DNA of 64,000 nucleotides from Pelagibacterales bacterium SAG-MED22. Its GTDB lineage: Bacteria > Pseudomonadota > Alphaproteobacteria > Pelagibacterales > Pelagibacteraceae. The DNA is taken from contig JACWDT010000004.1 of assembly GCA_014653985.1 (NCBI GenBank), positions 1 to 64,000 of the forward strand, read 5' to 3'. The translations under genes were made by a program, and so were the position numbers. Within the stretch, counting starts at the first letter, position 1, and every line of letters starts with the position of its first letter. Of this stretch, positions 54,042 to 62,415 are shown in pieces. Under the pieces are notes generated by a model. The model saw nothing but the letters and a program-made list of their open reading frames with translations. It had not been told where the DNA came from and did not search any database.

Positions 54042-54422
54042 ATGCCCACAAATAAAAAATTTGGTTACTTTTTTTCTGTTGTTTTTTTAATTGCATCGAT
54101 GTACTTCTTTTTTTATTCAAAAATAAACAATTTTGGATATTTATTTGCAATTTTAACTGTTTTATTTTTTATAACTTCGATTTTAAAAGCAGAATTATTA
54201 CTGCCTCTAAATAAATTGTGGATGAAAATTGGAATTCTGCTTGGTATTGTTGTAAGTCCAATTATTTTAGGTATTATTTTTTTTGGATTGATAACACCTT
54301 ATGGTCTGATAATGAGATTAGTGGGTAGAGATGAGATGAAATTAAAAAGATCTAAAAAAGAAACTTATTGGATACTTAGACCAAAAAATACAATACAAAC
54401 TAACTTTAAGAATCAATTTTAA
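54042..54422 (+). CDS. SxtJ-family membrane protein
   Basis: The 126-residue protein has about three or four hydrophobic helices. A conserved-looking central segment LPLNKLWMKIGILLGIV (about residues 55-71) is followed by GLITPYGLIMRLVGRDEM. These match the SxtJ family, named after the saxitoxin cluster, where it neighbours a carbamoyltransferase. The same neighbour is found here two genes downstream. Its function is unknown; an accessory role for carbamoylation at the membrane is suggested by the recurrent pairing. Confidence 0.8.
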   Translation: MPTNKKFGYFFSVVFLIASMYFFFYSKINNFGYLFAILTVLFFITSILKAELLLPLNKLWMKIGILLGIVVSPIILGIIFFGLITPYGLIMRLVGRDEMKLKRSKKETYWILRPKNTIQTNFKNQF

Positions 54423-54438
54423 AAAAATAGGATAAGAA

Positions 54439-54588
54439 ATGGAATTTATTAAAGAACTCTGGTCTTTTCTTAGGGAACGAAAAAAATTATGGTTAGCACC
54501 TATAATAATAGTGATGATTATATTGGGGGGACTTTTAATTCTTGCTCAAGGTTCAGTTGTAGCTCCTTTTATATACACAATATTCTAA
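54439..54588 (+). CDS. DUF5989-like 49-residue membrane protein
   Basis: Reading from the ATG at 54439 gives 49 residues. The start is MEFIKELWSFLRERKKLWLAP, then a single hydrophobic helix IIIVMIILGGLLILAQ and the ending GSVVAPFIYTIF. This matches the small DUF5989 family that commonly lies between SxtJ and NodU-type carbamoyltransferase genes. It is preceded by a GGATAAG stretch that could be its ribosome-binding site and followed 13 bases later by the carbamoyltransferase. An interface or recruiting role at the membrane is inference. Confidence 0.82.
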   Translation: MEFIKELWSFLRERKKLWLAPIIIVMIILGGLLILAQGSVVAPFIYTIF

Positions 54589-54601
54589 TATAAAAAAGAA
54601 T

Positions 54602-56440
54602 ATGTACATACTAGGAATATCAGCTTTCTATCATGATAGTGCTGCTTGTGTTATTAGAAACGGTGAAATTATTGCGGCTGCCCAAGAAGAAAGATTTACA
54701 AGAAAAAAACACGATTCTAATTTTCCAAATAATTCTATTAAATATTGTTTGAAGGAGGCTAATATAAAGTCTGAAGATATACTTAATGTTGTATTTTATG
54801 AAAAACCATTCTTGAAGTTTGAACGTCTACTTGAGACTTATTTAGCTTTTGCACCTAGAGGATTTAAAAGCTTTATTAAAGCTATACCCGTATGGCTAAA
54901 AGATAAATTATTTCAAAAGTCTAACTTAATTAAAGAATTACAATTAACTCTTGGTAAGAATATTGATTGGGGTGAAAAACTTCTGTTCTCAGAACATCAT
55001 TTATCACATGCTGCAAGCGCATTCTATCCATCTCCCTTTGAAAGTGCTGCGATATTAACATTGGATGGAGTTGGGGAATGGACAACTTCGTCTTTGGCAA
55101 TTGGAAATGGTAAAAAAATAAAAATTTTAAAAGAAGTTCACTTCCCTCATTCTATTGGATTACTTTATTCAGCTTTCACTTATTATTTGGGTTTTAAAGT
55201 AAATTCTGGAGAATATAAAGTTATGGGTTTGGCACCTTATGGGGAACCACGATATGTTGACATAATTTTTGAAAAACTTATTAAAATTGCAGAGGATGGT
55301 AGTTTTCAACTTGATATGAGTTATTTTGACTATGCAACAGGTTTAACAATGACTAATAAAAAGTTTGATAAATTATTTGGCAGCCCTCCTAGAATTGCTG
55401 AGTCTAAATTAACTCAACGTGAAATGGATATTGCAGCATCTATACAAAAAGTAACAGAAGAAATTATTATTAAATTAGCAAAAGGAATAGCCAAAGAAAC
55501 TGGTCAACAAAATTTGTGCCTTGCTGGAGGTGTGGCGCTTAACTGTGTTGCTAATGGTATTCTTTTGGATGAAAAAATATTTAAACAAGTTTGGATACAA
55601 CCTGCTGCTGGAGATGCTGGTGGCGCTCTTGGTGCAGCACTTTCGATTTGGCATTTACATTATAATAATGAACGTAAAGTATCCTTTAATCAAGATAGTA
55701 TGAAAGGTTCTTATTTGGGGCCCAATTTTGATGATTTTGAAATTGAGAATGAGCTTAATTTATGTGGAGCTTTTTTTAAAAAATATTCGGAAGACGAATT
55801 AATTGAAGAGGTCGCTTCTGCATTAGCTAATGGTAAAGCTATAGGCTGGATGCAAGGAAGAATGGAGTTTGGTCCAAGAGCTTTAGGTGCAAGGAGTATT
55901 ATTGCAGATCCAAGGTCTCCGATTATGCAAAAACAACTTAATCTTAAAGTAAAATATCGTGAAAGTTTTAGACCTTTTGCACCAAGTATTTTATATGAAA
56001 ATGTAGGTGAATGGTTTGAAAATAATTCAATCAGCCCATACATGCTTTTGGTAACTCATATTAAGGAGGAGAAGAGAAATAAAATGACCGAAGAACAAAA
56101 CTCTCTTTTTGGAATAGATAAACTAAACGTGCCTCGTTCTTCAGTGCCTGCAATTACACATGTAGATTATTCTGCACGTGTTCAAACAGTGCATTCAGAA
56201 ACTAATCCTCTTTATCATGCACTAATTAGAAAATTTAATGAAAAAACTGGTTGTCCACTTATTGTAAATACCTCTTTTAATGTACGTGGTGAACCTATTG
56301 TATGTACTCCAACTGATGCGTACAAATGTTTTATGGGTAACGAATTAGATATTCTTGCAATCGGGAAATTTTTATTAAAAAAAAATGAACAAGGTCAATC
56401 ATTAAAAGTAGCTTACAAGAATTCTTATGGGTTGGACTAA
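54602..56440 (+). CDS. NodU/CmcH-type carbamoyltransferase
   Basis: The 612-residue protein starts ILGISAFYHDSAACVI with the Kae1-like ATPase core. It has HHLSHAASAFYPSPFE near residue 130, LTLDGVGEW near 152 and GGVALNCVANG near 305. The C-terminal domain contains GWMQGRMEFGPRALGARSI near 416 and a VNTSFNVRGEPIV stretch near 555. The enzyme makes carbamoyl-adenylate from carbamoyl phosphate and moves the carbamoyl group to an alcohol, here probably a sugar. The gene overlaps the SGNH gene by 14 bases. Confidence 0.93.
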   Translation: MYILGISAFYHDSAACVIRNGEIIAAAQEERFTRKKHDSNFPNNSIKYCLKEANIKSEDILNVVFYEKPFLKFERLLETYLAFAPRGFKSFIKAIPVWLKDKLFQKSNLIKELQLTLGKNIDWGEKLLFSEHHLSHAASAFYPSPFESAAILTLDGVGEWTTSSLAIGNGKKIKILKEVHFPHSIGLLYSAFTYYLGFKVNSGEYKVMGLAPYGEPRYVDIIFEKLIKIAEDGSFQLDMSYFDYATGLTMTNKKFDKLFGSPPRIAESKLTQREMDIAASIQKVTEEIIIKLAKGIAKETGQQNLCLAGGVALNCVANGILLDEKIFKQVWIQPAAGDAGGALGAALSIWHLHYNNERKVSFNQDSMKGSYLGPNFDDFEIENELNLCGAFFKKYSEDELIEEVASALANGKAIGWMQGRMEFGPRALGARSIIADPRSPIMQKQLNLKVKYRESFRPFAPSILYENVGEWFENNSISPYMLLVTHIKEEKRNKMTEEQNSLFGIDKLNVPRSSVPAITHVDYSARVQTVHSETNPLYHALIRKFNEKTGCPLIVNTSFNVRGEPIVCTPTDAYKCFMGNELDILAIGKFLLKKNEQGQSLKVAYKNSYGLD

Positions 56441-57590
56441 TCGCAAATTTCTTTTAATTGGAATTTTTTTATTAATTTTAATAAATGAATTCACACTGAA
56501 AATTTTTGATAAAAATCCACCTCTGAGTGATAGAACAATATTAGCTGCACGCTACATAGATCTATTAATTATATTTTTTGCACTGACAGCAAAAAGAACT
56601 ATCCTTGATTGGAAATATTCACTCTTAAAGATTTCAAATTTTATAATAAAATATTTGATGCCGAGTATAATTGTTATAATATTACTTGATATTTCCTTAA
56701 GTCTAGTTGGTTTAGGTTATCCAACACATTATAAACACGAAAATTTGCAAAGATTTCCACATCCTACAGACTCATTTAGAGGAAAACCAAATGCTCTAGA
56801 TCATAATGAGTATGGATTTAGAGGTAAATTTGAGGACACGAAAAACACTATTAACATTGCAATGTTTGGTGGATCAACAACATATTTAGGAAATCCTCCA
56901 ATAATTCAAATAATTCGAGAAGAGCTTTTAGAAGAAAAAATAAATGTAAATGTTTTTAATTTTGGATCTATTTCATCTAACCATTCGCAACATACTCACC
57001 GCTTACTAGACTTTAGTGATCGAATTAATATGGATATTGTTATTTTTTATGGTGGATGGAATGAAGTAGTTAATTACACTAACTATGACTCAAGACCAGG
57101 TTATCCTTATAATTTTTTTTATAGAAACGAGCTAAATCCAGGTCTGCAATCATTGATTAGATATTCATCTATATTTGGAACCATTGATATTTTAACCAAT
57201 GGAGCAATATCTGGACTTAAGACAATAAGAGAAACTACAATTTTATCAGACCCAGATTGGTCAGATAAATTAATTTTAAATTACTGGAGGGATTTAAAAA
57301 TTGCAAACGAGATAACTACTAAAATTGTCAAACCTAATTATTGTAAAAAAACTAGTTTTATTAGCATCATACAACCTGGTAAGGTACCTAAAAGAGCAGA
57401 AGGAGCATGGGCCAAACTTTTAAAGAGTAGCAATTCGTTTGATTACAACTGGATACATCAAAATTTATATAACATGAAGGACAAGGTAAAATTCTCAGAC
57501 CTTTCCCATTTAGAGCAAGATTCGAGAAAACTAATGGCTCATGAGTTTCTAAAAATAATTAAAAAAATCTTATTATCTAATTGTCGTTAA
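56427..57590 (+). CDS. Membrane-anchored SGNH/GDSL-type hydrolase
   Basis: The 387-residue protein has three N-terminal membrane helices (within about 1-95) and then a periplasmic SGNH domain. The blocks are MFGGSTTYLG near residue 150 (nucleophile serine), FGSISSNHS near 180, FYGGWNEVV near 210 and FSDLSHLEQ near 355 (Asp-x-x-His). Such proteins deacylate or acylate surface glycans. It ends the operon that begins with the methyltransferase and is coupled to the carbamoyltransferase gene. Whether it hydrolyses or transfers cannot be told. Confidence 0.82.
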   Translation: MGWTNRKFLLIGIFLLILINEFTLKIFDKNPPLSDRTILAARYIDLLIIFFALTAKRTILDWKYSLLKISNFIIKYLMPSIIVIILLDISLSLVGLGYPTHYKHENLQRFPHPTDSFRGKPNALDHNEYGFRGKFEDTKNTINIAMFGGSTTYLGNPPIIQIIREELLEEKINVNVFNFGSISSNHSQHTHRLLDFSDRINMDIVIFYGGWNEVVNYTNYDSRPGYPYNFFYRNELNPGLQSLIRYSSIFGTIDILTNGAISGLKTIRETTILSDPDWSDKLILNYWRDLKIANEITTKIVKPNYCKKTSFISIIQPGKVPKRAEGAWAKLLKSSNSFDYNWIHQNLYNMKDKVKFSDLSHLEQDSRKLMAHEFLKIIKKILLSNCR

Positions 57591-57715
57591 AAAATTAATT
57601 ATGATTTTGATTTTAATATCTAATACTTCAAAATGTATAATCTTTAAAATCTTTGAATGCCTCATACATCAAATTTAAACTTTTGGCGTCACTATCAGAA
57701 ATAAAAACATACTTT

Positions 57716-58975
57716 TCATTTAATAAATTTATTTACGCTGTAGACATAAATACCCCTCGTACCATTATTTATAGTATCTATTGATATATATTTTCCATCT
57801 CTTGACCATTTTGGATGAAGATCACAACGAATTGGAGAATTATTGAACTTTGGGGTTGAATACAATCTATCAATTAAAATCTTAATTTTTTTATTTAAGT
57901 CAAATAAAAATAATTCTCTGTGATTATCTTTTTGCTCATAAGTATCACTTACAAAAATATCCTGATTATTTGGATTAAAACTTGGGTGTCCATCTTCAGT
58001 GAGCAGATTTGAATCAACTTTTTTTACACTATTAGATTTATCTTCAAATAGAAGATAATTATCTCCAGTAAGCTTTAAACGTATTTTTGAGTTATTACTT
58101 AAAAATAAATTATAAAGTGGTAACAAAAACTTAAAAAAATACTTGCTAAAATATTTGAATTTTCTTAAAGAATTTAATAAGTTTTTTTGTCCACCATATG
58201 CAAGCAATTCTCTCTCGTTTCTCCAGCAAAAATGACTCATTCTACCACTATCACTTACAAGGTTTATATCACTCCCATCTATATTAATTGTATATAATCT
58301 AGAAAAAATTCCTCCACCTTCAATTTGCCATCTGTGCAAAAAAGATAAACGTTTACTGTTTGGTGATACCATTAAATGCTCAATATAATGTGATGCTGCC
58401 AACATATTTGAAAGAGGTTTTTTTTCTAATATGTCTGACATTTTCAAAATTTGTTTTAGTTTGTTAGTTTTTAGTTCAAGTCTCCAAATACCATCCTGAT
58501 GATCTATCTTTTTTTTTTTAGATTTATTTTCAATCCCCTGATAGTTATATCCACTTCTAAACCAGTAATGCCTTTCAAAATCTATGCAAAAAGCATATTC
58601 ACCATTATTACTAATAGTGTAGTAAGCCATTGGTAAAATTGTTTTGATCTTTGTCTTGGTATTAAAAATTACAGTTACAAACTTATTGTTAACTAAATCA
58701 TTGTATATAATTTTTTCATCATGAATTGGGGGCAACCATTGCAGCATACAGCCTTGTTGCCAATTCCAAGTTTTTGTCTCTGTTAGCTTAATAAACTCAT
58801 CTGAATTTTTCCAATCAAAGTAACCTATCTCTAATAAATCATTTGAAGATGGCATTCTTTCAATGAATGTAGGTCTGCAAGCTAAAATTTTAGAGTTATC
58901 TTTATTTAAAGGAGATTTGTCATAATATCCAAAAAAATAGTGTTTATCTGATGGAGTTTTGTAAATTATTTCCAT
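57716..58975 (-). CDS. TolB/WD40-like beta-propeller protein of unknown function
   Basis: An in-frame TTG seven codons upstream would overlap the preceding gene, so the ATG at 58975 is chosen, giving about 419 residues. Propeller-blade patterns recur: HLMVSPNSKRLSFLHRW near residue 207, DGHPSFNPNNQDIFVSDT near 325 and LHPKWSRDGKYISIDT near 390. There is no signal peptide. The start SDKHYFFGYYDKSPL is shared with uncharacterised propeller proteins found in glycan loci, as far as I recall. The gene follows a glycosyltransferase with a seven-base gap. Function is unknown. Confidence 0.78.
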   Translation of the reverse strand: MEIIYKTPSDKHYFFGYYDKSPLNKDNSKILACRPTFIERMPSSNDLLEIGYFDWKNSDEFIKLTETKTWNWQQGCMLQWLPPIHDEKIIYNDLVNNKFVTVIFNTKTKIKTILPMAYYTISNNGEYAFCIDFERHYWFRSGYNYQGIENKSKKKKIDHQDGIWRLELKTNKLKQILKMSDILEKKPLSNMLAASHYIEHLMVSPNSKRLSFLHRWQIEGGGIFSRLYTINIDGSDINLVSDSGRMSHFCWRNERELLAYGGQKNLLNSLRKFKYFSKYFFKFLLPLYNLFLSNNSKIRLKLTGDNYLLFEDKSNSVKKVDSNLLTEDGHPSFNPNNQDIFVSDTYEQKDNHRELFLFDLNKKIKILIDRLYSTPKFNNSPIRCDLHPKWSRDGKYISIDTINNGTRGIYVYSVNKFIK

Positions 58976-58982
58976 ATGGTTT

Positions 58983-60170
58983 TCAAAACCTATCAACTAT
59001 TTTTTCTATTGTTTCTGCATTTTTTTTAAAAGTCCACTGATTTACAATATCTAGAGATTTTCTACCCATTTCAGATAGTATATTTTTATTTTTATTTACA
59101 TAGTCAATTTTTTGAGAAATCTTATTTATATCGCCTACTTTTACAATGAAACCATTTTCACCTTCTTTTACCAAATCATAAGCAGTCCCGACTACATCGG
59201 TAACTATTATAGGTAGTTTAAAATTCATAGCTTCATTCATTGCCTTTGGTGATGGATCGTATTCAGATATAACAATCGATAAGTCAGATACAGAGTAGTA
59301 TTTTGATATTTCAGATTGGTTTTTAAAACCTACAAATTTAGCCTTAATTTTATTTCGTTTTGCAAAATTTTCTATATTTTTTTTTTCAACTCCATCTCCA
59401 ACAAACAATAAAGTAATTTTTTTGTTATCAATAATATTAACTGCCTTCAAAAGATCTAATGGTCTTTTGTGTTTTGAAAATTGTGCTAGAAATAAAATCA
59501 CCAAATCATCCTCATCTATACCAAGTGTATTTTTAATTTCTTTTCTTTTAGATTGATATTCAGCTGACTTGGATTGAAAAAATTCATTATCAACTGCACA
59601 TGGAAAAAATAAAAGTTTTTCATTTTCAACTTTATAATATTTCCAATATTGTTTATTTCCTGAGCAGCTATATAAAACTTTATAACAATTTTTTAGCAGA
59701 TGACTTATAACAAAGTTTTTAAATTTATACTTCCATGATTTTATTAAATCAATTTTTTTCAAAGTTGCTTCGCCCCTGAAAATGATTTTAATATTTAATA
59801 ATTTTGCAGTGTAAAATAAAATCCAATCACTTAAACGCGTGTAACCATGGAGAATAACATATGATGGTTTTTCAAAAATAAGCAAAGGAATTATTGAGGG
59901 ATTAATTCTTGAAAAAAAATTACCTAAAAAGTTCATGCTATAATTTTTAATAATTTTATGTTTATAACCATTAATAAGATCATTATCCCAGACAATTATT
60001 TGATTGAAGTCTTTGTTGTATGTTGGTTTTAAGCCAGCCCTGTCCTCAAAAATTACCTGAAAGTCTAAGGATTTAATTTGGCTCATGGCCCTAAATAAAC
60101 CAATATTATATTGTATAAAATGAGATGCAAAATATAATAATCTTATCTTATTATTTTTACTTTTAAGCAT
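58983..60170 (-). CDS. GT4-family glycosyltransferase
   Basis: The 395-residue GT-B enzyme has VILFLAQFSKHKRPLDLLKA near residue 225 and an EX7E-type segment EYDPSPKAMNEAMNFKLPII near 305. The next motif, VVGTAYDLVKEGENGFIVK, follows. It is upstream of the beta-propeller gene in the same direction. The acceptor and donor are unknown. Confidence 0.86.
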   Translation of the reverse strand: MLKSKNNKIRLLYFASHFIQYNIGLFRAMSQIKSLDFQVIFEDRAGLKPTYNKDFNQIIVWDNDLINGYKHKIIKNYSMNFLGNFFSRINPSIIPLLIFEKPSYVILHGYTRLSDWILFYTAKLLNIKIIFRGEATLKKIDLIKSWKYKFKNFVISHLLKNCYKVLYSCSGNKQYWKYYKVENEKLLFFPCAVDNEFFQSKSAEYQSKRKEIKNTLGIDEDDLVILFLAQFSKHKRPLDLLKAVNIIDNKKITLLFVGDGVEKKNIENFAKRNKIKAKFVGFKNQSEISKYYSVSDLSIVISEYDPSPKAMNEAMNFKLPIIVTDVVGTAYDLVKEGENGFIVKVGDINKISQKIDYVNKNKNILSEMGRKSLDIVNQWTFKKNAETIEKIVDRF

Positions 60171-60357
60171 TCCGTAATATTTTTGTATTAGAATTCTTTA
60201 AGATTTGAAAAATCCAATTAATTTTATTTACTAAAGTTTTTCTCACACTTAAAGATAGCTTACACCATTAAAATTAAACTCATTAACTTAAATTGTTTTA
60301 TATAATTAATAATAAATGAACTTAAAATATACATCTAATCATAACCTTAATTTAAAA

Positions 60358-61389
60358 CTATTTAATTAAATTAACATTTTTGTTTATCCAATTAAATATT
60401 TTATCTATTCCTTGAGAAATACTATGTTCTGGTTCCCAGTTTAATATTTTCTTAGCCTTATTATTATTAGATATAAATATCTTCTGATCACCAACTCTCC
60501 ATTTGCTAAAGTTTAATTTTTTTTTATCAAAATCTTTTTTATATAGACTTAATCTGTCAAATAATTCGAGAATTGATATAGCGTTACTGGGTCCACCACC
60601 TATATTAAAAACTTCTCCAGAAATTTTTTGTCTATTCTTATATGCTAAAAAGTAAGCTTTTATCAAATCATCTATATACAAAATATCTCTAACTTGTTTT
60701 CCATTCCCAAAAATTTTAAATGGTTTTTTTAATATCAACGCTATTATAAACCAAGAAATCCATCCATGATCTTCTATACCATATTGATGAACACCGTAGA
60801 TACAAGATTGTCTAAATGATGTTGTTTTAAGGCCGTATACACGAGCATAATCAACAACATATTGCTCAGCACTACCTTTTGAACATCCGTATGGTGAATG
60901 AAAATCAACTGGAAATGACTCATCAATTCCTTTTGAAAAATCTTTATATTGATATTTTTTTTTCTTAATTGATAATTTAGCATTATCCATTTTTCCATAA
61001 ACTTTATTTGTCGAGGCATTAAGGAAAAATGCTTTGTTATTGTGCTTTCTTAGAGCTTCTAGTATATTAATTGTACCTAATGCATTAATTTCAAAATCCT
61101 CCTTAGGTACCTTTATTGATTTAGTGACTGCAACTTGACCAGCTAGATGCAAAACCATATCATAAGAATTTCTTTTAAAAAGCTGATCAATTTTGTTTGT
61201 ATTTCTTATATCAATTTTATGAAACTTGAATAAGTAATTTTGCTTTAAATGTCTTAAATTGTTATCAGTTCCAATTTTAGATAAATTATCAACAATTGAA
61301 ACATTCCAACCTTTTTTAATAAAATTTATAGCCGCATTTGTTCCAATAAAACCTACTCCCCCTGTAATAAGAATTTTTTTTTTTGACAT
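60358..61389 (-). CDS. CDP-paratose 2-epimerase-like SDR
   Basis: The 343-residue extended SDR starts ILITGGVGFIGTNAAINF. It has LHLAGQVAVTKSIKVPKEDF near residue 80, SPYGCSKGSAEQ with YxxxK near 160 and the diagnostic SFRQSCIYGVHQYGIEDHGW near 185. GNGKQVRDILYIDDL follows. These match RfbE-type CDP-paratose/tyvelose epimerases closely. No CDP-glucose synthesis genes are in the window, so a UDP- or dTDP-linked substrate cannot be excluded. A remnant of another epimerase start lies just upstream at 61724-61726 onward. Confidence 0.85.
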   Translation of the reverse strand: MSKKKILITGGVGFIGTNAAINFIKKGWNVSIVDNLSKIGTDNNLRHLKQNYLFKFHKIDIRNTNKIDQLFKRNSYDMVLHLAGQVAVTKSIKVPKEDFEINALGTINILEALRKHNNKAFFLNASTNKVYGKMDNAKLSIKKKKYQYKDFSKGIDESFPVDFHSPYGCSKGSAEQYVVDYARVYGLKTTSFRQSCIYGVHQYGIEDHGWISWFIIALILKKPFKIFGNGKQVRDILYIDDLIKAYFLAYKNRQKISGEVFNIGGGPSNAISILELFDRLSLYKKDFDKKKLNFSKWRVGDQKIFISNNNKAKKILNWEPEHSISQGIDKIFNWINKNVNLIK

Positions 61390-61539
61390 TTTTATTATTT
61401 ATTATTTATTATTTTTATATGCTTCTCTAATATTTGTTCCACTTAAAATTTACACTTATTTTAACCTGCTACCAATCAAATTTTTACTGAAATTTGTTAT
61501 AATGATAATTAAATTTAAATCAAAATATTTTAAAAATCA
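61390..61539. other. AT-rich gap with a short ATTATTT repeat
   Basis: These 150 noncoding bases lie between the CDP-paratose-epimerase-like gene and the chimeric pseudogene. A seven-base ATTATTT motif is repeated about three times close to 61391-61415. No promoter, RNA gene or terminator is convincing. Confidence 0.4.
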
Positions 61540-61726
61540 TTAATTTTTGAATTTTTTCTCTGTTATTTTTTCATGAATAATTATTTTGAATTTTTTTTTT
61601 GCTAGATTACCCATTTCTATACATTTCTCTCGATTATTATAAAAAAAAAGTATTTTTTTTTATTGACTCTTTGTCTCTAATTGGTGCTACAAAGCCTGCC
61701 CCACCAGTGATTAATATTTTTTGCAT
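61540..61726 (-). pseudogene. Chimeric remnant: epimerase start fused to a glycosyltransferase tail
   Basis: From the ATG at 61726 the minus strand reads MQKILITGGAGF, the start of an SDR sugar epimerase, and continues without a break into VAPIRDKESIKK, which is glycosyltransferase-like. After a frame change in a run of nine A residues the other frame reads ILFFYNNREKCIEMGNLAKKK and ends at 61540. That matches the C-terminus of GT4 enzymes (compare YLYSNRDKCNEMGQKAKKK in the gene at 39511). Both genes are gutted. The ATG overlaps the neuA-like stop (TAATG), showing that the lost epimerase gene was coupled to it. Confidence 0.82.
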
Positions 61727-62385
61727 TACTGTTTTTTGTATAAGAATTCCGCAAAAGAAAATTCGTATTCAGTATTAATATCTAAACCCTCTCGCTCATC
61801 CAAATTATATAAAAATGGTTTTCTTCCAATTAAAGATTTTCTCGAGGACATTTGCTTAGTTTTTAAAATATTTATTGCAAAATTCAGCTTAACAATATTT
61901 GGTAAATCTTGTGAATTAGGAGTTTTATTTAATTTAAAATTAATAGGTTTACTATCTTTAAATAAGAATTCTTTTATTTCAGTTACAGTGTTTATACTAT
62001 CAAATTCATTTGTTTTATAAATATCACTAAAAATTGAAATTATGTTTTCATATGTTTTAAGTGTAATCAAAGGTGAAGTGCAGTTTGTAAACATAATGTA
62101 TTCGCTATTTGTATTATCAGCTACATTTTTCCAGAAATCACTATTTAAACAATGTGAACTTGCATAATAATCTTCTCTTCTAAAAAATTTAACATTCAAT
62201 TTTTTTGCTAACGAAATTGCCTTTTCAGAGTCTGTATTAATAATAATTTCATCTAAAAATTTTAACTTTTTTAATGTTTCAATTTTATAAATTAATAAAT
62301 TTTTATCAACAAAGGTTCTAAAATTTTTATTTTTAACTCTCTGAGAACCTTTTCTTATAGGAACTACTGCTACTAGTTTATTCAT
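61726..62385 (-). CDS. NeuA-like acylneuraminate/nonulosonate cytidylyltransferase
   Basis: The 219-residue protein starts LVAVVPIRKGSQRVKNKNF, with the CMP-sialate synthetase motif. It has INTDSEKAISLAKKL near residue 48 and FTNCTSPLI near 99. Such enzymes activate sialic, legionaminic or related acids with CTP, while some short relatives act on other sugars. No NeuB or KdsA condensing gene is visible here, so the acid is either made elsewhere or encoded beyond the right edge. Its stop overlaps the chimeric pseudogene start. Confidence 0.83.
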   Translation of the reverse strand: MNKLVAVVPIRKGSQRVKNKNFRTFVDKNLLIYKIETLKKLKFLDEIIINTDSEKAISLAKKLNVKFFRREDYYASSHCLNSDFWKNVADNTNSEYIMFTNCTSPLITLKTYENIISIFSDIYKTNEFDSINTVTEIKEFLFKDSKPINFKLNKTPNSQDLPNIVKLNFAINILKTKQMSSRKSLIGRKPFLYNLDEREGLDINTEYEFSFAEFLYKKQ

Positions 62386-62415
62386 TTGTAATTTGTTAAA
62401 AATTTTAAATAAAAC

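Noticed and set aside
55711-56043. Long open frame antisense to the carbamoyltransferase gene
   Set aside because: It lies wholly inside a well-supported gene with clear family motifs and has no independent support.
57591-57715. A rho-independent terminator between the convergent SGNH and propeller genes
   Set aside because: The stretch is AT-rich and I find no GC-rich stem followed by a T-run on either strand.
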